DNA from: Prorocentrum cordatum
Taxonomy: Eukaryota; Sar; Dinophyceae; Prorocentrales; Prorocentraceae
Direction: 5' to 3'
Length of the DNA stretch: 64,000 nucleotides
Assembly (NCBI GenBank): GCA_963575745.1
Contig: CAUYUJ010019931.1
Span: forward strand, 77,800 to 141,799
Under the pieces are notes generated by a model. It did not search any database, was not told the DNA's origin, and saw only the letters and a program-made list of their open reading frames with translations. The position numbers and the translations under genes are program-made. How positions within the stretch are numbered: position 1 is the stretch's first letter; each line of letters begins with the position of its first letter. Below are positions 43,175 through 58,242 of the stretch, piece after piece.

Positions 43175-44173
43175 TCATACTGGCCTTCATGACCGTGTCC
43201 GCCTTGCGGGCCACGGAGACGTTCGCCTTCGAGCGGCTGAAATCACGCGCCCGGAATCCCAAAACCTCCGCTCTGCCGAAACGTTCCCGTTACCTTGCTG
43301 GAATGACAATCAAAATCAACACTCAAAGACTCCACCCTCCACCCATACCCGTTTCCCTTCCCCCCATGTCCCCCGCTCCCTCCCCGAGGAGGGAAGGAGT
43401 AGAAGGATAAGTAGGTCATCGTTGAACGACAGATGAAATGTCTCGCGATTCTCGCAGGAAGGGGGGAAAATGAGTGGGAGGGATAAAGCGTCTCGAATGA
43501 GTAAGAAGGAGGCGGGAGGAAAGATGAGGAAGGGCATGGGACGAGGAGGACTGAGAGAAGGAAGAGAGGCAGGAGGAGAGAAAAGAGGTTGAAGGAGAAC
43601 AAAGCATGAAAAAGCGACCGACGAATGATGATGAGCGCTTGGTGTTCCCGCAGCAGAGATACAAGACCCGCCTCGTGTTGCCAATCCCGCCAGCAGAAGG
43701 AACAAACTGCGAACTGAAAGTGTGCATCGTATGCTTGACGCTTGCAGGAGAGCGAGGCGGTGCTGTCCGAAGGCACCGCGTGTCCGCCCCCGCCCTCGTG
43801 AGCAGGCACCGAAGCAATCCGAGAGGGGTCTGAAGAGGAGCCTCTCCCGAGAGCCGTCATGGTCACGGCGCTTCCAGGGGACATTACGCCGACCGGGAGG
43901 GGGGGGGATGAGGAGGAGGAGGAGGAGGAGGAGGAGGAGGAGGAGGAGGAGGAGGACGAGAGGACAAAGAGGAGAGGAGGGCGAGCTTGAGAGAGGAGCG
44001 AGGGGGCTCGTGGGCCGGAAAAGTATCCACGCCCACGACCTCGCGGTCTGGGCGCACGTGGAGCGGACGCATGAAGACGGGGTCGCCACGCAACGCATCC
44101 ATGAGGTCGCATGTCCATGCGATCACACCTCGGTGCTCACACCGCGAGATCACGGATGTGGATATGTTCACCG
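43175..44173 (-). CDS. Candidate exons of an unknown minus-strand protein
   Basis: Three protein-like minus-strand stretches. 44173 down to about 43970, after an AG at 44174-44175: VNISTSVISRCEHRGVIAWT, then LMDALRGDPVFMRPLHVRPD. About 43870-43600: SDSTASLSCKRQAYDAHFQF, then AVCSFCWRDWQHEAGLVSLL. About 43290-43175: SRSKANVSVARKADTVMKAS. Splice joins are not fixed and no family is recognised. They lie on the coding strand of the PDZ gene between domains 3 and 4, so they could be linker exons or a nested gene. Confidence 0.35.
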
Positions 44174-44639
44174 CTCGAGAAGGGAGGATGGGGGAACACG
44201 AAGTGGCAGAAACATGAACTTCTGCAGATCCACGAAGAGTTCTCGGATCGGCGCTGGACTCCCCTTCCTGGCGCGCGGAGCGTGCCAGGGGCGGCGCCAG
44301 AGGCGCAGCCAGGGGGCTCAGGCGCCGATCTGGGAAATCCGCGCGAGCCTCCGAAAGTTTATGCTTCAACCCCTGCTCAGAGTTGAGAGACATTTAGGCT
44401 CAGAAAATGGACTTCGTTCGAAGCGTTAGCCAAATCTCCAGGTCCAAATATGCGAACACACTAAAGAAGAGAAGAAGCTCCAGGAGAATGCCCTGGGTCC
44501 GGTCCAGATTCTTTACTCTCTTGGGCAACATCTGGAGTCCACGAGAGATGTTTCACTTTTTCTTGAGATCTCTGATCGGTGTGTGTGATTCTTGGCTCCC
44601 CGGGGGAAGAAGGGAGGAGGCAGGAGAGAGCCCACAATC

Positions 44640-44830
44640 GAATCGGTGAGTCGGATCGGCGGTCGAAGTGCATCGGATCGGCGCGAATCGGCAGTCGAAT
44701 CGGCGGGAATCGGCAGTGCAGTAAGCCTCTCTCAAAAAACCGGAGCCCCACTCCGAATCCGCAGTCGAATCGAAGCGGGATCGGAACCCACCGACATCGA
44801 GATCGAACATCGAATCGAACCGGAGGAACC
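44640..44830. repeat. Array of GATCGG/AATCGG words
   Basis: GAATCGGTGAGTCGGATCGG, GCGAATCGGCAGTCGAATCG and similar words over 190 bases. The same style occurs at 57985-58205. Confidence 0.75.
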
Positions 44831-45179
44831 GAAACGCGCCCTGGGAGAGGAGGGACGAGGAGGCCCCTCCCCCCTGCAGCGCGGGAGCTGCCCCGGGGGG
44901 CGAGAGGCGCGAGCCCCGTCGCCGGGCCTTGGCGCCGCGCTGCTTGGCGAGGGCCACCTCGGGCCACTGCCGCTCGGGGCGCGCGGGAGCCGCGCTCGCA
45001 GCCGGGCCCGACGACGGCAGAAACGACGACGGCGACGTCGACGGCGGCGGCGGCGACGACGGCGAGGGCAAGGAGGGCGACGACACCGACGGCGACGGCG
45101 AAGGCGGCACCGGCGAGGGGCAGGGCGGGGAGGCGAAGGGTACAGGGGCCTGCCGAAAAGAGGAAGCAAGGGGGGAGGC

Positions 45180-46330
<1,151 letters not shown>

Positions 46331-46489
46331 GCCATATCCTCCTCCTCCTCCTTTTCCTCCTCCTCCTCCTTTTCTCTCCGGTCCCACCCGCCCCCTCTCC
46401 TCCGCAACTCCCCTCAGTGTCCGAACACCCGAAGTGTCGAAAGGGCTGGCTGGGCGATTCACCTGAGACTTCCTCACAACATTTAATCC

Positions 46490-47165
46490 TGAATATTCTA
46501 TGTCCCAGCAGCTACAAGGACGGAAAGCGGGTGGCTTTCGACATGGGGCTCTCGCCGGGCTCTCGCCCTCGCACACGCTCGTCTCAAAAGCTTGCAACCG
46601 CGACAAGGGTGGAGGGCGGGTCGAGGGAAAAATAGAGCTCTCGCCTTATCGCTGAACACCGTCGTCTGAACCGTCTGCAGCAGTTCAAGGTGCACATTCC
46701 CCTGGCAAGTGTGCAACAGCTGCACGGATGAAGGGGCGCTCCTTTTCTGAAAGGGGCTCTCGCCCGAGACTTCCGAAGGACACGCGCTTACACCAGTGGA
46801 GGCCGCCTCGTTTTCACGGGTCGAGGCCGCCTCGCTTTCGAAACGGTGCCTTCGTCTGCGACTTCCCCCAGACAGGTCCCGCCATCGTCACACTGCACAA
46901 CGGGCACACGGGTGGAAGGCTACACCCTCTCCAAGTGGGGCTCTCGCGCGGGACCTCTTCCAAGCCGACGGTCCGAATTTCGAGCACCTGCAGCAGCTGC
47001 GCGGAAGGAGGGCGGCTGGTTTCAGAATGGAGCCCTCGCAGGAGACAGCCTCAAACTGCAGCGAACGGAACTGCAGACGGTCCCCGCGGCTGCACGCACG
47101 GAGGGGGAATGGACGGCTCCCTCTCAAGGCGGGGCTCCCTTTGCGGGCCATCTCGCGGGACTGTA
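46490..47165. repeat. Dispersed CTCTCGCC repeat family
   Basis: Six or so diverged units with GCGGGTGGCTTTCGACATGG, GGCTCTCGCCC and a TTCGAAACGG or CACGGATGAAGG segment every 70-110 bases. They resemble the units at 830-1110. Confidence 0.65.
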
Positions 47166-47339
47166 GGATCCCGCCTTGTGGCACTCGTTCTCCGTGTTCG
47201 CTTGTTTCTTGTGGGCAGAAAACGAAGGCATGTGGGAACACTCCTCCCCATCATCCTCAACCTCCCGATGACGTAATTATAGTCACCGTCCTGATCACCA
47301 CTGACACCAACGTCATCACCGTCGTATTCCTCATCGCCA

Positions 47340-49600
47340 ACATCAGCAGCATCATCCTCCTCCTCCTCATCATCATCATCATCATCATCATCATCAGCAT
47401 CGTCTTCATCATCAGCATCAGCATCAGCATCAGCATCAGCATCAGCATCAGCCTCCTCATCATAAACATCAGCATCCGCATCGCCTCCATAATCAGAATC
47501 GGAATCAGCATCACCATTGTCATCATCAACATCATCATCCCCATCGTCATCCTCCCGTCTGTCCCTCCAACGCATCCTCCGTCTCGTCTGCATCCGCCCT
47601 CCAGCCTTCTCCTGCATTCCCTCATCCTGCAACTACTCCTGTGTGCTCGCCCCTCCTTCGCATGCAAACCCTCTTGTTGACCCAGATCCGCCTTATCAGT
47701 TACCTCACATCCTTCTCCCCTTCCTGATCGCCATCAATGTCGTCATCAGCATCGGCATCATCGCCATCGCCATCATCACCATCAAACTCATCCGCATGAG
47801 CGGCATCATCAACAGCATCACCATGAGCATCATCACCCCATGGTCGCCAGCATTATCACAACTCTCATCAGCATCAGTATCACCATCGAAATCACCACCA
47901 TCATCACCAGCATCATCATCATCATCATCGTCGTCGTCGTCAAAATTGCCTACATCATCACCATCATCATCACCATCATTGTCATCGACATCGCAACCAT
48001 CAGCATCATCAACATCGTCATCATCAGCATCATCAGCATCAGCATCAGCATCAGCATCATCATCACCATCATCACCAGCAGCATACGCGTGCTTGTCTGC
48101 ATCATCATCGTCGGTATCACCACTACCCTCGTTGCCAGCATCAGTCTGACCCTCGACCTCCTCACAATCATCGTGAGCATCAGCATCGACATCGCCATCA
48201 TCAGCAGCATCCTCATAATCATCATGTTCATAGTTAACACAAACACCAACACCAACACCATCGCCATCCCCACCATCATCAGTAGCAGCAGCAGTAACAA
48301 AATGATCATCCGCAGCATCATCAGCAACATCATCGTCGTCAACAATAACATCAACATCGTCATCATCAGCAACAGCATCCGCAACCTCATAACTAGCATC
48401 GTCCTCGTCATGTTCATCCTCATCATCATCATCAGCATCATCGTCATCGGTCGCATCGCCATCGTCCTTCCTCAACGCATAGTGCCATTCCCCCCTCTGC
48501 ATCATCAGCATCAGCATCAGCATCAGCACAATCACCACCATCAGCATCAGCATCAGCATCACTATGGTGCACATCCCTCGTCGGCATGGCCATCATCGTA
48601 TTCCCAATTCTCCAATTGATATGTGCAATCGGTCGTTTGACTCAACCCGCTCCGCGCCCTCACACCCTTCCAACCAGGGTCACACGCGAGGCCGACGAGC
48701 TCCTCCGTGGGAGAGGTGTGCCGATCGGCATGCTCCCCATCGCCATTCCTTGGCATCACCATCATCAACCTAGTCGCAGTTGTCGCCATGATCGCCGCCC
48801 TTAAACTAAACTCCATCCTTATCGTCGGCATCCTCATCTCCCAATGTTGCAAACCATGGTCCTGGGCCTGCTCCTCATCATCACCATCCACGCCATCAAT
48901 ATCAGCATCATCTGCAGCATCATCCACATCAGCATCGTCATCGCCGGCAGCATGAGCAGGATCATCACCAGCATCAACATCATCCTCATCAGCATCATAA
49001 TCATCGACATCATCAACCTCATCAGTGCCATAATCATCAATATCATCATCATGGTCGTCAGCATCACCATCATCATCATCATCATCATCATCAGCATCAG
49101 CATCATCATCATCGTCGTCATCATCATCATTATTATCATGATCAGTCCCATCAGCATCAGCATCGTCATAATGGTCGGCAGCATCATCAACCTCCCCAAC
49201 ACCACCACCATCACCATCACCATCAGCATCATAGTAGGCGTCGTCAGCATCATCTCCATCACTATCACCATTACAATCACCATCATCATCACCAACATCA
49301 CCAGCAGCAGCATCATCACCGCCGTCATCGTCGTCATCATCATCGTCATCGTCGTCATCATCATCAGTATCACCATCACCATCACCATCGCCATCATCAT
49401 CATAAGCATCAGCATCAGTATCATCGTAATCGTCATCGTCGTCGTCGTCGCCATCGTCAGCGGCATCGCCATCACCAGCTTCAAAATCATCGTTAACCTT
49501 ACTGTCATTGTCGTCGTCGTCATCATCCTCCCCGCCACCTTCTGCGGCTCTCCCTTATACCTCCTCCTCCTCCTCCTCCTCCTCGTCCTGGTGTTCGTCA
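47340..49600 (+). repeat. 2.2-kb ATC-type arrays with one unique island
   Basis: ATC/AGC/ACC triplets from 47360 to 48560 and from 48870 to 49520, ending in CTC at 49560-49590. Unique sequence lies at about 47550-47730 and 48560-48850; no product recognised. Long Asp, Met, Ile and Ser open frames here are repeat translation. Confidence 0.9.
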
Positions 49601-49619
49601 GCTGTACTCTGTCTTAAAG

Positions 49620-50092
49620 GAGGGGTTCAAGGCTAAGGTCAGTCAGGATGAGGGTAACAGATCGCTGAATTGCTCCTCTAAGGTGCTGGGAAGAGGGCTG
49701 GCCGCGTAGCTTGGAGGGCTGACTGGCCCTCTCGTCTCCTCGGCACCGAACCTGGGCGTTGACGACTGTGCTGGCAGGCCAAGAAGAGTTAAAGGCAGGA
49801 GTGTCAAACATAAAAAAACAGAAACGACAAAAACGGCTGGTTTTGTCGCGCGGCTGGCCCGGTTGAGGCCTACGGGGGGTGGGGGGGGCGTGTGACCCGC
49901 AACGTGTTCGCCTCGGGTGCCCTCGCGTCCGAGCTTGTTGGGTTCGAGGTCCACCGGGTCAGCGATTTCGAACTCTGAAGTGTCGCAGACAGGAGGGATC
50001 GGTCCTCCAGCCTTCGGCCAAGGGCCGCTCGCTGACTGCCCTGTTGCCAGCGCGTGGTGAACCTGCTGGTATGCTTGCGTGGCACCAGTGGC
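49620..50092. other. No gene recognised
   Basis: Unique sequence between the ATC array and the LINE remnant, with short G-runs near 49875-49895. It may be the front part of the decayed LINE, but no motif is readable. Confidence 0.4.
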
Positions 50093-51758
50093 TCGCTGGT
50101 CTAAGGAAGTTTGGCGGGCTCACCACCGACTGTACGGTCACACCCTCTCCCTGCCTGAGCTGCGCGCTGCATGGCAAGCTGGTTTCGAGGGCGACTCCCC
50201 GCAATGGTGAAGCGTCTCGGGCCCTGTGACGGGGCCCTGAGGAAGTCCCTGCAGCGGATTGCTGGACTGTGCCCGAGTTTGGGGTTCTATGGACTGATCA
50301 AGGGGGGAGCTGAAACTGACTGAGTAGTCTCCGAAAGTTATCCACAACCTGCTGCGTAAGGCTGTGCTGAGAAGGCTTGAATGGGATACGTATGCCAGGC
50401 TCAACATGAGTGGCCGAGCCTGTGTCGATCCTGTGCTCAGTTATATTTAAATCTCCAGGTGCAAGCCTTACCAGAAAGGGTTTCTAAGAGCGTCATTCTG
50501 CAACGCGATCTATACTCGAGAGCATGCTGCCAGCTTAGGCTACGTGCTGTCGTCAAAGATGTGTCCGCTGTGTGGACAATGTTCAGACACGCTTAGACAT
50601 CGACTCTGGGAGTGCCAGTTTCCTGCTGTGATGGAGCTAAGGGATAGTCTAGTCAAGAAGCGCATCCAAGAGTGAGCCACCGAGGCTGACGATAACCTCG
50701 CATGCTTCGGTGTCGTCCAGCACCCCGCCGACTCCGTCCCCTCGCCGCTCAAGTCTGGGGGCATCGCGGTGGAGTGGGAGGAAGAGGAGGAGGACACGAA
50801 TGATGCTTTTGAAGGTGATATGTTTACCGGCATTTGGTGAGCGAACTTAACAGAGCGGGTTGGGCCATTGTTCTGGTGTCTCGGGCTACTGGCAAGGCAA
50901 TCGTGGGAGTAAAAGGTCCAGTGTCGGCAACGTGCCCGCAGACGCCTCAGGCGGCGGAGTACCATGCCGTGTCTGTTGTTCAGTGGACGACGCGTCCCTC
51001 TACCGTTTGTTCCGACTGCCAGGGCTGCGTGGATTCCACCAGGCCCGAACAAGCCTCAGGTAAGCGTATGTATAGTGGGATTGCCCAGTTTCTGCGAAGG
51101 TGCAACTGGAAAATGTTGCGGCTCGCCTTGGCATCCAGGCTGCTGCCGACGAGCACGATCGGCTCCCGCGGCAAGGCAACGATTGAGCTGATCGGGCCGC
51201 TGAGCAAGCCGTGCCCTTGCATCCCGTACCGGCGGTGTCTGAGCTCGAGGGTCTTGGACGTGCCTGCGCCGCGGCCGGGGCCGTGGGACGCCTGGGGGTG
51301 CACTTGCGTGTGCGCTGGCCCCGTCTGACCCTGGGCCCCAGTGCTGCACGTGTCCCTCCTGCTTCCGTGGCTGAGCCACTGGATGAGACCACTGTGCATC
51401 GGTGGGGGTTGAGTGGGCAGCTATTGGCCGCGTGCTGCCTGCAGTCGAGGCGAGCGGGGGATGCCTTCGGTGGAGGCCCCCTGGAGTGCGGTGTTCTGCC
51501 GTGCTGAAGGTGTCCCCGACCAGACGTCAAGAGCTTGGTCATCGCTATGTGCTGCTCGACTGAACAGACGGCTCCTTAGTATGTATTTGCCACGAGTGTG
51601 GTTATATGACGTCGGGGGAGCAGGTGCGTAACCTCGACAAGAAGTGTGAGCCAGGCAAGGTGGCCACACAATGCAACCCATGGGTTAAATTAAAGAAGGG
51701 GCGTCATCCGCGGAAGGCGGGGGCCACTGTCGATTTGAACACGTCTTGCCACCTTTGA
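50093..51758 (+). pseudogene. LINE 3: decayed 3' half of a non-LTR retrotransposon
   Basis: Plus-strand pieces in changing frames: RWSKEVWRAHHRLYGHTLSL, MVKRLGPCDGALRKSLQRIA, KVIHNLLRKAVLRRLEWDTY, then a zinc knuckle SKMCPLCGQCSDTLRHRLWE with CQF. An RNase H domain follows: RAGWAIVLVSRATGKAIVGV, QAAEYHAVSVV, TVCSDCQGCVDS and the closing motif GND-stop-ADRAAEQAVPLHP, with TGA inside it. A last piece carries TDGSLVCICHECGYMTSGEQ and GRHPRKAG. Several stops and frame changes make it inactive. It lies antisense in the intron between two exons of PDZ domain 3. Confidence 0.75.
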
Positions 51759-51899
51759 GGAGTTGTCTCGTCGCTGTGCGTGGCGCACCTCTCTGCCAGG
51801 TAGCGTGGCCGTCTCCAGGTCGTCCAAAAGCCCAAGGCGGTAGGGCCTCACTGTCGTCGAGGTCCCGTGGCTCTGAGTTGAGAGCTGGCTCCTGGCGAC

Positions 51900-52330
51900 G
51901 GCGCTGCAGGCTCCTGCCAGCTGCGAGTGTGGCTGGTCCTTCAGGGATCGGCCGACCCGCCATGCGGAGCCGTGCTGGCGCCGCGCTGTCCGAGCCGAGG
52001 GTCGAAATTTGCGGGGGGTGGCGCTCGTAACTGGCTCTGCGCAATCAGCTGGAGAAGGTGGCCCCCCACAGCGGCTCTCGCCGAGGCGAGGCGGTGCCGT
52101 TGTGCTCCCATGTGCGGTCTGCCGCTGATTCTGGCTTTGTTGTAGGCCGTCTGGGCGCTCTCCCAGGCGGGCCCACTCCTGGCGTCGTTGTGCCGCTCCT
52201 GCAAGCTGCGAAACTGGCTGGCCCTGGAGGTTGTTCTTTAGGATTGGCCGACCTGCCTTGCGGAGCCGTGCGTACGCCTTTGGCCGCCTGGGCTCTCCCC
52301 CAGGCTGGCCCAGTCACAGCTGCCTGTCTG
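51900..52330. repeat. Imperfect tandem repeats past LINE 3
   Basis: GCTCCTGCCAGCTGCGAGTG...CGGCCGACCCGCCATGCGGA recurs as GCTCCTGCAAGCTGCGAAAC...TTGGCCGACCTGCCTTGCGG. GGCCGTCTGGGCGCTCTCCC recurs as GGCCGCCTGGGCTCTCCCCC, about 137 bases apart. Confidence 0.6.
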
Positions 52331-52436
52331 CCAGCAAGCTGCGTCGAGCGCGGCGTGACTGCACTGACCCCCTCATTGGGCTTCGCCCACCCTTTGAGGT
52401 GTTTTTGGGCTGCACCCTGGTGGATGCAAAAAAAAA

Positions 52437-53690
<1,254 letters not shown>

Positions 53691-53855
53691 CCCCTCCTCC
53701 CCTCCATTTCCTGCCCACCCCCTCCTCTGTATCATCCTACTCACACTCCAGTTCCTTCATTTCCTGCTCTCTCCCTCCATGTCCTGCCCTCCCCCTCCTC
53801 CACTCCAAGTTCTGCCCACTCCCTCACTCTGTCTAAGAGGACATAGCCGCTCGTC

Positions 53856-53942
53856 CTTGTACAGACGGTCGGCGAAGGCCTTCGAGTTGTTGTGCCAGGG
53901 GATGCGGTTCACCTTGATCACCTTGTCACCAGGGAAGATCGC
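53856..53942 (-). CDS. PDZ domain 3, carboxylate-loop exon
   Basis: After CTGCAG it reads AIFPGDKVIKVNRIPWHNNS, then KAFADRLYK. Joined to the exon ending at 58243 (NAAHPDQ) it gives NAAHPDQ-AIFPGDKVIKVN, equivalent to the unbroken domain 1 (NAANPSQDIRLGDQITKVNG). The upstream intron of 4.3 kb would be GC-AG (CAG-GCTTGG ... CTGCAG-GCGATC). Confidence 0.7.
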
Positions 53943-53999
53943 CTGCAGGAGGGGGGGTAGGACAGAGGATCTCAGATGAAGGTGTTTCCCAGCGCCTCA

Positions 54000-54310
54000 T
54001 TGGAACTCTGTGGTTTGCACTCCTATGGCTTCCCGACAACTACCCTACGGGTAGTTTATCCCCAGTCCGGACTCCTATGGCTTCCCGCCCCACTGGCCCT
54101 GTGGGTCGCTTTGATTCGAGTGGACGCTTTGGCCCCTATGGCTTGGAGCACGATAGCTTCCCAACCCCACTCGCCCTGCGAGTGGGTACCGATAGGGCCT
54201 CAATGGCTCGGACCCCAAAGGCGTGGCTGCAAGAACACTCACGCATATACACGCAAAGGGTACACACACACACAGTGTTCAGCATGCACACACACACACA
54301 CACACACGAG
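54000..54310. repeat. CTCCTATGGCTTCCCG repeats and (CA)n
   Basis: CTCCTATGGCTTCCCG and CCCTATGGCTT variants occur three times at 54015-54155, each followed by a short inverted pair such as CCCTACGGGTAG. A CA run follows at 54265-54308. Confidence 0.7.
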
Positions 54311-54339
54311 GGTCCAATCACCCAGATGCTTGTCAAAAA

Positions 54340-56100
54340 TGAGCTAAAGTGCAGCAAACACATAGAGTGCGGCCGACCAGAGCCAGCGGCGAAGGCACCA
54401 CGCGGAGTGGGAGAAAGGGCAGCGGCAGCGGAGCGGCCGGGGCTCAGTAGACGAAGGCGCACGGGGGCGAAGTCAACGCACGGAAAGTGGGGAAGCAGAA
54501 GAAGGCGCATGCTTGCGAAAGTGCGCGAGTAGCAGACCGAAGTCTTCGGATGTGGACAGCGCGTTGCGGCGAAGCCACAGACCACAGGGGAACTCGGCAC
54601 AAGACCAGAGCGTAGCAACCATGAACAGGAAGGGACATGTGGCCCGAGACAGGTATGAGGATAGGACAGACGGCGAACTGGCGAGATATCCACAAAACCA
54701 AGCAGCCGAAGTGCTCCGGGAAAAGCTAGGGCGACGAAGCGATGCAAAAGGCAAAAGGCGAGGGCCCAGCGCTAAAAATGCAGTAAACAATTCGAAGACA
54801 CTGCGTCAGCCAGCGTAAGCGTCACGGGACGGCTGCGAGGAGAATCGCAGTAGCCGCTTTCAAGTGGCTGCACATGCGTCAGACACTCGTCTCGCCACAG
54901 CGGAACCATGCGTTCATCGAGAAGGGGCAAGAACAGAATCGGTAAACCAGAGACGGTGGCGGCGAAACGACCAAAGGGGCCGGCTTGCCAAGTGCCTGCG
55001 ATGGAACGGATTAGAGAGGACGAGCGGCCGCAGGCAAAGCCGAATAGAGCACGTCCAGAAAGGAAAGGCGAGTGGCTCATCGCGACTGCGAAGGATGCGG
55101 GGACTGCGGGCGAGGGGTCGGCGCGAGTGGGGACAGGGGGAAGTCGCTTTACGGACCGCGCCGGCGGGGGACGCTTGAACGGCGCGGGGCTGGGCGGCTG
55201 AGGAAAGGCGTCCGACGCCAACGACTGTCGTGGCGTAAGGGTGAAGGGCGGGGACGCGAGGCGCGCTGGCGGGTGGAATCTTGCACGGGGTGCGTGTCCG
55301 TACCGCTGGCGACTCGGCCTTGCATTGCTGCTCAGCAGGGAGCTGCTCTATATCGAAATGAACCGGGCGTTGGCAGAACTGGGTTTAGTGGGACCTGGTT
55401 TAGTGATGCGTACTGGGGGGGGCGCCCCCCGCCCCGTTCCACTAACCGCAACTGCCGTCACCCGAGAAAAAAACACCAGCTACGGCAGACCTGGTTTGGT
55501 GATTCTGGCCAACTTAGGGGCTCCCAGGGCCCCACCACTCACCGGGGGGTCCCCTTGCCTGGGGCCCTGGCTATGCCCGAAGGAAGCAGCACGGGGGCGT
55601 CCGCGGGCGCCGAGGGGTCCGGCAGCACGCTGCAGCCGGCTGCGTCCCCCGAGGTGGACGGAGCGTCCGTGGCTACCCACCAGACCACCCCAACCCAGCC
55701 CGAAGACCCGAATTTCGGGCTGCGGGGGGATACGGGCCTCATATGTTTTTGTTGTTCCATGCTCCCCGGCCCACCCACCCCCTGGACACGGAGGGCAAGT
55801 CGGAGCCTTCGGGTTGGGTGGGAGTGGCCTGGTGGGCGGTGAGTCCGAGGGCGCAACCGCCACGCCGCCCATCGAAGAGGCAGAGGGAGGAGGCTGCGAG
55901 TCGGGCAATGCGACCCGCACCAGCACAAGTAAAGCAGCGTAGGGGAGTTGATCAAGGCTCTAGGGCGTGAGGTGATTCCAGATCTCGAGTACACGTAAGG
56001 CGGCGTAGCGACTCGCAGGATTGAGCTGAAAGTCGGCCGTGGTAATGCTCTCGATCATGCAGTTTAACGCTGAAGCGAAGTTGATGGTCCTGTTGGCACA
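54340..56100. other. No firm gene; GC-rich unique DNA
   Basis: Open frames exist on both strands (for example 54772-55221 minus and 55570-55842 plus) but none shows a family or alternative support. An imperfect inverted pair (CCACCCCAACCCAGCCCGAAG near 55680 and TTCGGGTTGGGTGGGAGTGG near 55808) is present. Confidence 0.4.
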
Positions 56101-56109
56101 TGGGCAGTA

Positions 56110-56960
56110 ATGATGGGTTCGCGCGGAGGCGTCTCGTCCCCGCGCGAAAGGGCGAGCTGTAGTTCTCGCATCGGCACCGCGCTCACTTCCTCTGACGTGG
56201 GCTGCCCCCGTGGGCGCGGCGCACTCTTCCCGACGGCGAGCGAGTCGACGCGCGAGCGGGCGGCAGTGCCGATCTCGCCTGCGGCGCCGCGCAGGCTCCG
56301 CCGGAGAGTGGCGCTCCCGCCTCGGCGCGGCGCCAGAGCTCCACCCGCAGAGTCGTTGGGGGGCGGAGCCGTGTGCGAGCGGGCGACCAGTCGCGCTCGC
56401 CCAGGCCCCGTGCACACTCCGCCCTGCTTGTGGCGATCACGCGCGGGGACGGCGCATGTTCCGCTCGCCGCATCGCACGAGAGCGGTAGCGGCAGCGGGG
56501 CCGCGCGCGCGAGGGCGGGCGAAATGCTGCCCTCGCCAGAGGTCGCCGCGCAGTCTGCGCGTGAGAGTGGCAGTGCTGTGTCGGCGCGGCGCATGCTTCG
56601 TCTTTGCCGCCCGCACTCATCGAGAAGTTGGCCGCCCGAGGAGAGCCATGTGTTACGTTGCCCCCATCGCACTCAGCCCAGAAATCGTTTCGTGAGCCCA
56701 GAAAAGTATCGAAACAGTGTCGAATGAGTCTCGCCTCCCCGGGCCCGACACTTGAAAAGCCTCAAGTTTCGGTATCTTCTTGGTGCCCGAAATTCTTTCT
56801 GGCGTTCAAGGCTAAAGCAAGCCGGAACATCCCAAGCCATGTGGTGCTCTCGCCGCAGCGCCGCGCTCGGAGTCTCTGAGGCTCCGCTCCCGTGCACGGC
56901 CCCACCCCCCCTCTCTCTCCCTCTCACCCTCTCACTCTCTCTCTCTCTCTCTCTCGCTCT
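56110..56960. repeat. GC-rich diverged copies of the CTCTCGCC family, ending in (CT)n
   Basis: Repeated GTGGCGCTCCCGCCTCGGCG, GCCCTCGCCAGAGGTCGCCG and GCTCTCGCCGCAGCGCCGCG words every 80-110 bases, with a CT run at 56918-56960. The link to the families at 0.8 and 46.5 kb is by wording only. Confidence 0.5.
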
Positions 56961-57849
56961 CTCCTCGCGAAGTCGCCGGAGGTGGGGCCGCGCGCGAGCG
57001 TCGTCCGTTCGCCTGGCGGGGACGCGCTCCGGCCGCAAGATCTGCCAGGAACAGGAGGGCGGAGACGCGCGCGGCTGGACGAGCGAGCGGAACTTCGGGA
57101 TGCGCGTGCGGGAGACCTGCGTGCCCCGCCAATAGGGAGGGCCGAGCGCTGGAAAGGCGGCTGGCCTCACGTGCGTTCAGCTCTCGGCCGGGCAGGCCGC
57201 GTCGTGCGTATGCGGCTTCCTGGCAGGTGGCGCAACCATGGATGCTTCTGGTACGGGAGGAAGCGTGGGAGTGGGTGGGGCCCTGCTGGCTCGTTCGGCT
57301 TGGCCAGCTTGACACATCCTCGTCGGGCTCCACACACATACACACACACACACATGGGGTGTCACAAACCAATGGCTCTACACCTGCTGCACCACTGAGC
57401 TGTTTCGGGTCCACGCGCTGGCATCATCGTACGCTTTTGGCCCGTTCTGGCGCCGCCTGGAGGCCTCCAGGGGCCTCTCCGGACAGCTGAGAGGACTTCT
57501 GGGCACCGCTTGCATCCTGACAGCGGCCAGCTTTTCCTGACAATGGGCACCTGGAGACACGTTTCGGATCTTGGGGCTCCAACAAAACACATCCCATGGG
57601 GCGAAGTTCATGCAACTGCTGGGGTCGACTGTACAGGAGCCCCACCTACAGCAGCAAGCACATACAATAAGAAATCGGCCTGCCAACAGCAGACCCGCGG
57701 ATATCCCCAGGCACCCACAGAAGCTCTGGGGCACCGTAAGACTGTGAGCGATCGGCGAAGGATTTGAGCACACATTCGTATCACATGTATCTAGTGCACG
57801 ACAAAGACCAAGACTTCGGAGATGGTTGTCCAGCTACCCCGATCATGGC

Positions 57850-57904
57850 CCAGACCATCTTGTGAAGTCAGGATCGGTGGATACGCCCTGCCCTGGCGAG
57901 GAAG

Positions 57905-57943
<39 letters not shown>

Positions 57944-57960
57944 CTGGTTCCAGACCCAGG
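57850..57960. repeat. Second copy of the 3-kb fold-back, with (CA)n
   Basis: GTCAGGATCGGTGGATACGC then CCTGCCCTGGCGAGGAAGGC matches the centre of the palindrome at 3007-3170. At the place where the second arm should begin there is a CA run (57905-57945), followed by CCAGACCCAGGATTGGTCTG. Confidence 0.6.
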
Positions 57961-57984
57961 ATTGGTCTGGCGAGGACAGGCAGG

Positions 57985-58205
57985 AGTGGTCAGCATCGGA
58001 TCGAGAAGTCGGATCGGACCGCGACGCGCATCAGTTCTGGCTGCATCGGCGCGGATTTGAAAATCGGATCGAATCGACTGCGCCAGGACGCAAAACAACA
58101 CCATGCGAGCATCTGGCCGCATCGGATCGTTGGAATGTTGGAATCGAATCAGATCGAGAAGAACGGAACCGATATCGAACTGGATCAATCGCATCGAAAC
58201 GGAAC
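57985..58205. repeat. Array of ATCGGATCGAATC words
   Basis: CATCGGATCGAGAAGTCGGA, AAATCGGATCGAATCGACTG and GAATCGAATCAGATCGAGAA style words. It lies in the intron directly after the PDZ domain 3 exon and is akin to 44640-44830. Confidence 0.7.
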
Positions 58206-58242
58206 CTTGACAGGTGCAGGTGGGCAGTTGACGTTCCCAAGC

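Noticed and set aside
54772-55221. 150-codon minus-strand frame near 55 kb
   Set aside because: No motif, no homologue-like wording, and the opposite strand is equally open; left as unassigned sequence.
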